Part shown: positions 1 through 9,800 of the stretch, in pieces
Layout: each line of letters begins with the position of its first letter
Numbering within the stretch: the stretch's first letter is position 1
NCBI RefSeq assembly: GCF_000471905.2
Contig: NW_006497754.1
Location: forward strand, 3,977,283 to 4,041,282
Length of the DNA: 64,000 nucleotides
Origin: Amborella trichopoda
Lineage: Eukaryota > Streptophyta > Magnoliopsida > Amborellales > Amborellaceae
Direction: 5' to 3'
Notes under the pieces: model-generated
What the model saw: the letters and a program-made list of their open reading frames with translations, nothing else
Told to the model about the DNA's origin: nothing
Databases searched by the model: none
Position numbers and translations under genes: made by a program

Positions 1-153
1 CTTCTTTAGTAGCCTTTAATGCCCTCCCGTTAATCAGTCTCGACTCTTGACTGATGACGGGAAAGACTAAATTCAAAACAACATCAATGCAGTGCACATA
101 AATAGGAGAAATATGTCACCATGACCAGAAAGAAAGGTCACTTGAAGGCTTAC

Positions 154-1265
154 CAAGTCCTTGCTTTGGGTTAGATTTGCCAGAGCAGGTTTCTGGAAAG
201 GCAAATTCACTGGAACATTCATTAGCTTGCAGCGAACATTGAGAAGCATTTTCTGAATACTGACCACAAGCATAAACATGATAAAATTATATATTTCAGA
301 CAGACAATGAAATGAAAATCAAGCACAATTCACTTTTATTCATGGAGATCGGGAAAAAAGTGAGGTTATAATTTTATATATAATTATTCATAGTGAATCT
401 TCAGCTCTCTGATGCATACAACTTTTTGTTTTTGGGCAAATCGAATGCAAATAACTTCACCCACAGTGCCTAAACATGCAAAATTATCGACCAAATAACC
501 TTCTTTAACACGCAATATGTAAGCATGATCCAAGGTACACAGCTCCCATATGTTTGTCTTTTCTTTTGCTATGTGATTCTATCTTTTTCTCAAAATAGCC
601 TACAAGAATATGGATATCAATTATGTGCTTTATCAAAAATAATATATAGATATTCTTACAACTACTCAGAAAAAAAAGAAAGAGAAATTATAGAATATAC
701 CAATTAACATAAAACCAAATAGAACATAGTATTCAACCTAATTAATCTAGTTTCTTTCAATTATAGATAAAATCAAATAACATAAAGCTTTCTCAACACT
801 GCTCACCAGTGCCATTGGCCCCTATAGTCTGAGCAAAGTCATCACCAACTCGTATCTAATAACCACATGAGGGAATTCTAATAACCACATGAGGGAATTC
901 TTTCACGTGCGAAACAAACATGCATATCAAATTGCTAGGGCTGATCAATCTCTTACGCAATTATCATAAGGCAATTCTTTTTATACATTTGGGGCTCAGA
1001 AATGCATGCATGCATGCCAGTTGCTTCAAAATATAATGTTGACATTGAAAATGCCAGCAGAAAATGGACCTCTAACAGAAATTATGAGCATAAATTCGGG
1101 AACAATATTCCGTGTTAGACAATTCAAGACCCTTAGCATCTGATCATAGCTACCAACTGCTAGAAACTGGCCACATGAGATCAAGCAACAGTTTTTAACA
1201 TCCAAACCACTTCCGCAGGCTTGATACTTGAAAAGGCACCTTCCATCTGGGGAGTAAATAAGGAT
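154..1265 (-). pseudogene. WRAP73-like WD-repeat gene remnant (two exon pieces)
   Basis: Two minus-strand blocks resemble consecutive exons of plant WRAP73-type WD-repeat proteins, which in other eukaryotes act at centrosomes and spindle poles. The upstream block (about 1060-1265) follows an acceptor ending TTACAG and encodes IYSPDGRCLFKYQA, then GQFLAVGSYDQMLRVLN and VRGPFSAGIF. Between them the expected KTVAWSPCG-type stretch reads KNCCLISCG. The DNA explains this as one extra A followed by one lost C, and the original tryptophan codon would read TGA. The second block (154-259) has acceptor GGTCAG and donor GGTAAG. It carries VNLPFQKP in one frame and NPKQGLG, normally in the same frame, in another, consistent with a one-base deletion. 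A clean donor for the first block is missing. These marks indicate a pseudogene or a poor assembly. The 3' part of the gene lies beyond the window edge, and I could not find the N-terminal exons upstream. Confidence 0.6.
856..900. repeat. 22-bp tandem duplication
   Basis: The 22-base unit starting CTAATAACCACATGAGGG occurs twice head to tail without mismatch. It lies in the apparent intron between the two WRAP73-like exon remnants. Confidence 0.9.
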
Positions 1266-1269
1266 CTGT

Positions 1270-2000
1270 AACAAAAACCAGGAAAAGCCCACATTCTCAT
1301 CCTGTAAAGGAATGTCGGAATCAATCTACGTCAGAATGTTTCTCGTACAACATATGATGGACATGAGGAACAAGAAATAAAAAATCTTGTGGTATTGCCC
1401 CATTTTGTGGGCAACTACGAAGGATTTTGACAAAGGACCTAAATATAAGCAAAAACAAAATACAACCCTCATAAACTACTTCTTGCTTGTCCAAAAAAGA
1501 AAATAATTTGACCAGGTCCAATGGGATAAAAGGCTGTGCTTCATGCTTCAATGCCTTGAAATTTTTTTCCAAAAAAGAAAGCGCTGCAATGATAAACTGC
1601 AAATGCACCAACTTACATCCACCTAATTGTCAAAAATTAAGATCAATCTATTAAATGCTTAAAAACTGTTAGAGAGTAATAATGAATTGCCAACTCATCA
1701 ACCAAGAATGGACAACATGTACATGATAGCATTATCACTGATCCAACACTTAGCACCACATATAGCATACTCGCTTTAAATTACAATTTTCCTAAAGGAT
1801 GAGAATCACATTAAATTGTAGTTCGATGCATAGTCAATTTACTTTCTAAAGATGCGACTAACATCCAAGGACAAGCTCAATTTCGAGGATATTTCGCCAA
1901 TTCTATCCTTGACTATACACACCACTTCTTGATAATACTAGTCGTGTTCTTTTTTCCAAGGAATACAATTGTATCTACTCATAACAAACTTGCATGACCA
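1270..2000. other. AT-rich spacer, no gene seen
   Basis: This stretch holds only short open frames. One minus-strand frame (about 1470-1530) contains LVKLFSFLDK, faintly like an early WRAP73 segment, but the intervening exons are absent and the match ends abruptly, so I do not call an exon. Confidence 0.5.
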
Positions 2001-2002
2001 AA

Positions 2003-2200
2003 AATATGATCATCATCATCGAAGCCTTGTCCTAACTAATTGGGGTCAGCTAAGAGCCATACTCCACTTGAATATATTCCGGATTCATGAGAAGTTTTCG
2101 CAAAGTTTTACGTTGGCTGACTACTTAATACAACCCACCACTTTTGCCCGGGCTTGGGACGGGTTAAGGAAAAGTTTACGGTCCTCACTCTTCTTAGACC
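2003..2200 (-). mobile_element. RTE-type LINE 3'-end fragment
   Basis: Read on the minus strand, the segment ends with a conserved tail: a GACCCCAATTAGTT-like motif, then AAGGCTTCGATGATGATGAT. The same tail ends the longer RTE element near 62.0 kb, and the same body motif (CGCAAAGTTTTACGTTGGCTG) recurs, diverged, near 62.8 kb. No coding capacity remains. Confidence 0.6.
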
Positions 2201-2211
2201 AATGGCCAAAA

Positions 2212-2401
2212 ATATGATGATAAAAATATTTTACTTTGTACTCGAGAGAACAGTCCCAAGTAACTATCGCACTATCATCTGGAATAATATAACTCCACTA
2301 AGTTGAGCACCCAATATGATGATAAAAATATTTTACTGTGTACTCGAGAGAACAGTCCCAAATAACTATCGCACTATCATCTGGAATAATATAACTCCAT
2401 T
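2212..2401. repeat. 102-bp direct tandem duplication
   Basis: A block starting ATATGATGATAAAAATATTT is present twice with a 102-base period and only a few differences (for example TTTGTACTCGAG against TGTGTACTCGAG). Confidence 0.9.
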
Positions 2402-4680
2402 AAAGTTTATGCAAAACTCAAAAGACCAAATCCAATAAAAGTTACACTTCCACAGCATGAAAAAGTTTCAAGCACTTGTCCAAACAAAAGAATACAAACA
2501 ATTTTATCGATAAAAACGTTGCAAAGGTCTTGCTCCACTAGGTCCCACGTTTAATCACGGTCCATCCCATAGAATGGATGCCCAATGAACTACAAGTATA
2601 CCACATACCATAGGATTATATTATGATTGCTGACCTTTTATCCTAAAACTGTGATAATAAAGGGTATACCCACAAGATGGGGCAGCATCCATGATGTGAA
2701 AAGCAAATAGAATTGGGGCCTCATCTTAATGAAACATCAGCTACAACTACAAGATGATCAATATGATATGCAGGCCGCAAATTTGGTGTGATCACTAATG
2801 GTGTATGTGCTACAATTATGATTTGCTCATGTTAGAAGACGGGCTGCAACAATGGAGTAATCACCATGGTGGAAAATGCAGCAACTAAACTAATATAACC
2901 ATTAAAAAATGAGCTCCAACTAAGTGTGATTACTCATTGAGATCAAATGACTATGATCACGCCTATCATGGTCATGTATGGGCTGCATCATATGCATGAT
3001 CATCAAGGTATATGGGCTACATCATAAGCACGATCATCAAGGTAACATAGCTACTGCATGGGCATAAAAATCTAGGGAAAATGGTGTGCGGGTGGCCATC
3101 ATGGCAGCATGATGTGGGTGTCGCCATCATGGCAGCATGATGTGGGTGTCGCCATCATGGCATCATGGCATGTCAAGGGATGATCATGTGGGATAGGGTA
3201 TGGTTGCAATGGCTAGGGTATGCCCTCATGATGTGTAGATGCATAAGATGGTAATAACAAACCCGACAGCATTATATATATTAACAGTATATAGAAGTAT
3301 ATATAGTGGTCATGCTTGATGACAACTACAAATAGAATCACATATGGGACTTATCCCATAGGATTAAATGACTAGGTTCACCTTGAGCCAACTTGTGATT
3401 AAGGCCAAAATTAGTATGCTCAATGTCCTTAAGAGAGGGAGCACTACTTTCTAGACATTAGCATAATATACTTTGATAAAACTCACACTATAGGTGACAA
3501 CATAGATGGGCACTAATCCAAACCAGGCATTATGTAGGTTGCAAACTAAATTCAAGTTGAGTCAAGGTGTTTTAATGATAGGAAAAATGATGGGGGACAA
3601 TCTTATCTTAAGCTTGATGGATATGAAATCAAAATTAACAAATAGCAAACCATGAAAATTGAACAACTCAGGCCCCTATGAGTATCAAACTAGAACAATT
3701 TCATAGGTGATTTCTGCATACAAATTTCAAAGAATTCAATCAAGAATAGGCCCTGTTATCGACAAGACCTCAGAAACCAGAGCTTTTGAAGATCAAAAAC
3801 TGTTTTTTTGAGTAAACTCCAAATTCTTAGAACAATTATTCCTGGGAGATAGGCAGGTTTTCAAATAAATCACGCTTGTTAATGAAAATGATTGGTTGTG
3901 TGCTACAAGAAATTGATCTAATATGGAATCAGAATTTGATACGCATATGTTTGGATCTGTGAGAAACCAGAGCAGTTGAAGTTCCCTTGGACTGCAGTAA
4001 ATGTACCATCCAATCTCATGCGTAAACCAACATTTTTTTTTTTGATGAAGTTAACCTGAGTAAACCAAAAATTTGATACGCATATGCTTGGATCTGTGAG
4101 ATTCCCAAAATCAAGACAATGCATAAACTGATGAAAATGAACAAAATCAGTACCTCATTAACAGATAGAGATCAGTACCTTGTTAACAGATAGAGAGACA
4201 GAAAGTATTCAGAATAAATCCACAACTAGTTTTGGACCGTATCATCCAACATTAAGAGTAACCTACGAATATGATATACAAAAAACTTGGATCCATGAGA
4301 ACTTGCACATGAAAACAATGCATAGGCTGATGAAAATGAACAAATTCAGTCAACCATAATCACATAGAGAGACTCACCACAATATAACAATATACTAAAT
4401 AACTCATAAGAAAGCCCTAAATTACATGAATCAATAATTGCCCAAACTCAAAGCAAACAATTAAAAACCAACAGTCTTTGGCTAAGACTACCATGATCAC
4501 CCGCTGTCCATTTAATAATAGCAGATATCAACTAACACCAATCAACCAACAAGGCATAAAATCAACGCCCTAAACCACCAAAAACCAGATATCCCTCACT
4601 GTGAAAAACTCAACCATTTAGGAACATAAAGATAAAAACCTAAACCACCAAAAACCCAGAAATAGTGAATCTTGAAAAAC
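2402..4680. other. Non-coding repeat-bearing spacer
   Basis: No gene is supported here. It contains many CATGATCATC-like words between about 2,930 and 3,240. A segment of about 30 bases beginning TTTGATACGCATATG is repeated near 3,935 and 4,072, and a CAGTACCT(C/T)(A/G)TTAACAGATAGAGA duplication lies near 4,150-4,195. Confidence 0.6.
3095..3165. repeat. 28-bp minisatellite, about 2.5 units
   Basis: The unit GCCATCATGGCAGCATGATG plus eight further bases starts at 3095, 3123 and 3151. The first two units differ at one base near their junction, and the third breaks down after GCCATCATGGCA. Confidence 0.9.
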
Positions 4681-4980
4681 CCTCTAATTGATCATCTCAA
4701 GATCGAGATGTATGAATATAAAAAAAAAAAAGATTTTGAGACCCAGAAATAGTGCATCTTGCAACACATTATCTAGACCGTCTATTTTCAAGATTTTCGT
4801 ATGTTTATAGATCTACTTGATTTTAACCAATTTTGGGGTTTAAAATTTTATAACTAGATATGAAAATAGATTTTCAGATAATCCTAAGAAATATTTACAC
4901 CAAAATTACATGTTATAATAAAATTTGGTGGTGCACCTTAATTGGACTGTTTAAGGTTGTAACCTTATAGAGAGAGAGAG
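4680..4980 (-). mobile_element. MITE-like repeat copy (palindromic-end family)
   Basis: The element carries the family core seen again at 16.5-19 and 46.8-48.3 kb: a GATCATCTCAAGATCGAGATG block, a block reading AGTGCATCTTGCAACACATT, then TCAAGATTTTCGTATGTTTATAGATCTACTTGATTTTAACC. The right end has GGTGCACCTTAATTGGACTG and the partly self-complementary AAGGTTGTAACCTTA. There is no coding capacity. Exact ends are uncertain. Confidence 0.6.
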
Positions 4981-4992
4981 AGAGAGAGAGAG
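4967..4992. repeat. (GA)n microsatellite
   Basis: About 13 GA dinucleotides follow immediately after the end of the MITE-like copy. Confidence 0.95.
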
Positions 4993-5174
4993 TTACCCTG
5001 ATGTACCCACGTGTAGAGAAAGAGCAATGGCCAGGAACTAGTACTCTGTGCAAGAATGAAAGAGCAGAGGTGAGAGATGGCTGCTCTAGGCGGCACAGTG
5101 GAGCGAGACATATGGTCGAGAGAGTGCTGCTGCCACTATGGGTGAAGAGAGAGAGAGGGCTACTGCAATTATGG

Positions 5175-5180
5175 ACAGAG

Positions 5181-5213
<33 letters not shown>

Positions 5214-5613
5214 AGNNNNNNNNNNNNNNNNNNNNNNNNNNNNNNNNNNNNNNNNNNNNNNNNNNNNNNNNNNNNNNNNNNNNNNNNNNNNNNNNNNNNN
5301 NNNNNNNNNNNNNNNNNNNNNNNNNNNNNNNNNNNNNNNNNNNNNNNNNNNNNNNNNNNNNNNNNNNNNNNNNNNNNNNNNNNNNNNNNNNNNNNNNNNN
5401 NNNNNNNNNNNNNNNNNNNNNNNNNNNNNNNNNNNNNNNNNNNNNNNNNNNNNNNNNNNNNNNNNNNNNNNNNNNNNNNNNNNNNNNNNNNNNNNNNNNN
5501 NNNNNNNNNNNNNNNNNNNNNNNNNNNNNNNNNNNNNNNNNNNNNNNNNNNNNNNNNNNNNNNNNNNNNNNNNNNNNNNNNNNNNNNNNNNNNNNNNNNN
5601 NNNNNNNNAGAGA

Positions 5614-5653
<40 letters not shown>
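5175..5653. other. Assembly gap (393 N) inside a GA tract
   Basis: Positions 5216-5608 are all N. Both flanks are (GA)n, so the gap is almost certainly an unresolved GA microsatellite. Its true length is unknown. Open frames that run across the Ns are artefacts of translating unknown bases. Confidence 0.97.
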
Positions 5654-5657
<4 letters not shown>

Positions 5658-6745
5658 GACAAAAAAAGAGATGGCAGATGTAGTACGGGTGAGAGAGAGT
5701 GGAAAGCATGCAGAGGAGAAGAGAGGGGGCTAGGGCTTGAGAATTCCAACAACAAAAGCCGAAGCAGCTACTTTCTAGTGGAAGACTAAGGATTTGTCAC
5801 TTCTTTCTCTCAACAGGTGATACTTTAGCTTCTTAACCAAGATAAAATTTTCAAGGATAAACTGTGAAGTATATGGGAGAAGAAAACTATTTGGCCATTT
5901 TTCTAACATAGCCCATAGATATGCTTGAAATTAGTGTTACACGAACCACTTTTATTCTAAACGAAGTGAGAAAAAGCTAAATTACTTTGGATTATAATCT
6001 TGGAAATAAGCCACATTTCATGAGAGAGAGAAAGATATATCATCTTTTTTCTCCTTCATGATAATTGAGATGACTTTGTATTCACTTTAATCAATGAAGC
6101 ATCAAATTACTACTCACTAACAGCAAAAAAAGAGGAAGAAAATCTCTCTTTCTCTTTCTCTCTCTCTCTCTCAAAAGTTCAAAAAAGATTCCTATGAAAG
6201 TTACAAAAAGGTATATGATTTTTATTCAAAGAATGCTTCATTCCTGAGCAGGTGTACAATGGCATAACTCACCCAATCATAAATTATATCATGAAAACAA
6301 TTTATACATACCCATTATAACCAAAGGCCTTCATAGGACGATCCAATGCGAGAGATTAACACTGCATCACACACAGAATTCTGAAACCACCCCACTTACA
6401 CATATTTCACATTCCAATAAGAATACATTCATCGCCACCAAAATTACAGTGCTTCACAGGCCATGCCCATAGCCTATGCCAATTGAACCTGGCACATTAT
6501 CCAGGCACTGCAATGCAAATCTCTTAACCCGTTTTTGACCCTCCTTCTGTTACAAGGAAAATTCTTAAGAGTTATCTGGTAACTACACCCACGAACACAG
6601 AGAAGTCATTCCTAATAAAACTCAAATACCAAATGAATTGGGGCCAAAGTAGCTCAATGTGACTGATAATCTAAGTGTCTCTCAAAGTTATAACAGCATG
6701 AGGGGCACATGTTAGCATCACTAATGATCAATATGATGATTGTGT
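5654..6745. other. Spacer, no gene seen; 3' flank of PPR gene
   Basis: This is AT-rich with a (TC)n run near 6145-6171. The part next to 6895 would contain the 3' untranslated region of the minus-strand PPR gene, but I see no unambiguous poly(A) signal to fix its end. Confidence 0.5.
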
Positions 6746-6746
6746 G

Positions 6747-6775
6747 TGTGTGTCTGTAGATGTGCATTTTTGTGC

Positions 6776-6844
<69 letters not shown>
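6747..6844. repeat. (GT)n(GA)n compound microsatellite
   Basis: A long run of alternating GT, interrupted once near 6760-6778, passes directly into a GA run. It lies just downstream of the PPR stop codon and is probably in its 3' UTR or flank. Confidence 0.97.
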
Positions 6845-6845
<1 letters not shown>

Positions 6846-6894
6846 AATTACCTCCAGTTAATTGCATCTCTACCTTGAACCACCTCCCACCCTC

Positions 6895-9800
6895 TCACAA
6901 GGACTTTGTTGCATGTTGCGACTTGGCAGCCTCTCTCAACACGGCCCCAACTATTGCTGCTTGCTCAAGGTTCTCGGTCCTCTGCAAAGCCTCCAAAAGA
7001 ACAACACAACTTTTCACATTCACACTACAACCCCTCATTCTTGTCTCCTCGAAAATCCTATATGCATCCAATGCTTTATCAGCATTGCTCAACCCTGATA
7101 TCAATGCATTATAACTGGCAGAATCAGGTACTCCTCCCTTCTCTTTAAACTTCTGAAACAACCCATTTGCCTCCACAACATTTCCTGCTTTAGCAAGCCC
7201 CGAAATCATTGTAGTGTAAGTGATCACACTCGGGCTCAAACCTTGCTTTTGCATCTCTTGCCAAAACACAAATGCCTTATTGAATTTTCTTGCTCTACAA
7301 AGGCCATTGATTAGGATGCTATAGGTCACAACATTTGGCGTACACTTCAAGTCCTTCATGGAGTTAAAGCAAACCAATGCCTCATTTATCTCATCAGCCT
7401 TCATCAAAGCATCTAACAAACAATTCCATGTGTACACATTAGGGGTTAGACCCTTTTGCATCATCTCCTCCATTATTAAATAAGCCTCATCTATACGGCC
7501 CACTTTCCCAAACCCATCTATTAAGCTACTATAAATAATAACGTTGAGTTGTATTCCCTTTGCTTTGGCCTCTTCAAAGAGCATGTAGGCCTCATCTAAT
7601 CTATCAATTTTGGCTAATCCATCAATAACTGAGCCATAGGTAACCACAGTGGGTGGATACCCCTTAGTTTTCATCTCCTCTAGAAGCTGATAGGCCTTAT
7701 TCACCTTACCTGATTTGCAGAACCCATCAATCACTGTGTTATATGCTAAGGTATCAAGCACGCACCCTTGTTTTTTCATGGCATAGAACAAGTGATAGGT
7801 CTCTTTTGCAAAGCCAGCCTTTATCAAGCCATGAACGAGGATGGAGTAGCTTTGAACATCAGGAACAAGTGCTTGGGCCTTAATTTCCTCAAATAGAGCT
7901 CGCCCTTTTTCAACTTCCCCCATCTTGAAAACACAATCCATGTAGGTGTTCATTAAGGTTAGGTCAGGATTGCAACCCCTTCTAGTCATTTCTTTGAAGA
8001 CTTTGTGTCCATCTTCCTTTCTTCCCCATTTAAAAAAGTTACGAATTAGTGACGTATAAACCACAGCATTTGGCCCCTCACCCAAATCTAACATTCTTTC
8101 ATACAGACTATATGCCTCATCGAGCTTACCCTCTCGGCCCAAACCATCGATCAAAGAGCAAAAGGTCACCCTGTCAGGCTTGCACCCCTTTTTCTCCATG
8201 CTTTCAAATATCTGACATGCCTCATTAAGCCTCTGAGCCTTGCATAGCCTATCGATCATTATGTTTACAGTTTGCACATTTGGGAACAAGCCCAAAGTTT
8301 CCATGGAATCTCTAAGATCATATGTCATTTCCAACCTGCCTGATCGACATAGCATGTCAATAAGGATGTTATATGTTGTGAGATTGGGCTCAGCATCTTT
8401 CTTCATCTCCTCAAATAGCTTGCAAGCCTCATCCACTCTCCCTTTCTTTCTAAGGCAAGTGAGGATTGAATTGTATGTGATAACACTCGGAATGCACCCT
8501 TTCTCTCTCAACTTCTCGAGCAACTTGTAAACCTCATCAAATTTCCCAGCGGAACCATAACCCATGATCATGGTGTTGTATGCATATGCACATGGGACAT
8601 GGCGGCCATGGTCCATTTGCTCAAATAACTCCACAGCTTCATCCAATCTGTTTACTTTGCAAAGAACCCCAATCATGGTTGTGTATGTGACGTCATCAGG
8701 TTTAAGACCTTGTGCCTTCATTTCATGGAAGAATTTCCAAGCCATATCAACCTTACCCACCTTGCCAAAACAATCTATGCACACATTATACAAGACTAAA
8801 TCAGCATCAATGGAGTTGCTCTTCATTTCTTCCAACAGAGAGAGAGCAGCATCAAGCCTTCCATCCTTTGCAAATATACGAACGAGAGTAGTGAAAAGCT
8901 GGACGCTCACTTCATAGCCTATTTCTTGCATTTGGTGAAACATGGTCAGGGCCATGTTGGGCTCGTGGGCATCAGCTAGTGCGCCAATTAGAGTTGTGTA
9001 TGCTGAAAATGCAGGCCGAAACTTGAGCTTGCGCATGGTTTGGATCAAATCAAAGGCTTTTGTGAGCTTCTTGGACTTGATAAGACTTGTGACTAATGCT
9101 ATACAAGCTGTATTCGAGGGACCATAGCCAGCAAGGCTCATTTCCTCAAGAACCTGGTCCAAGTTATCATGCTTGTTACCACTAGCCATGATCATGAGAA
9201 GGGTGTTGTATGCTTCTTGACTGTGGACAGTTCCAGCACTTTTCTCCACCCATCGGAAGTAGGTTAAAGCCAGGCCTGGGTCCTTTTGCATCCTTAACAC
9301 ACCAACCATGCATTGGGTTTGGGATTTGTGATCAAAACTAGAGAGAGAAGCTTCCAGATCGGGTCCCCATTTACCACTTTCAAGAATTCGGCACACATCA
9401 TTTACAATGGGTTTCAAGGAGTCCTTATCTGTTTGTTCAGTGTAGCTCCTGCCCTTTTCTATTGAATCGAAGCCTCCACTTGATGATGATGTGAATCCCC
9501 TGGATGAGGAGTAAAGGCTCCGCAAGTTGTGATTTGATGAAAATACCAAGCCTGCATTGCAAAACAGAGTCTCATTTAGCAAGTTAACAGTATCATGGGA
9601 AACCATATGAACAAAGTAGCAGATTCCGATTGTATGAAAAACAAATATATGAGAATAGATATTTATAGAAATCTCAAGCTCTGATCCATATGTTACAAGA
9701 ATGAGAAGAGTGACAGGAACTCTTGGCTGAATTATAATCCACGTGAACCAATTCATCAGAAAAGTAGTCCACCATTCAAGTAGATGCCGATCCTACGCCA

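Noticed and set aside
1321..1611. Minus-strand 96-codon frame containing LVKLFSFLDK, slightly like an early WRAP73 segment
   Set aside because: The similarity covers about ten residues, the intervening exons are absent, and the spacing to the next exon remnant is far too short.
4913..5789. Long open frames on both strands across 4.9-5.8 kb
   Set aside because: They consist of translated GA/CT repeats and 393 unknown bases, so they are not genes.
8240..9127. Plus-strand frames opposite the PPR exon
   Set aside because: They are antisense shadows of the repetitive PPR coding sequence.
9552..9756. In-frame extension of the PPR protein to an ATG at 9756
   Set aside because: A good acceptor lies at 9552, the extra residues look like translated intron, and a phase-matched first exon exists at 14128-14149.
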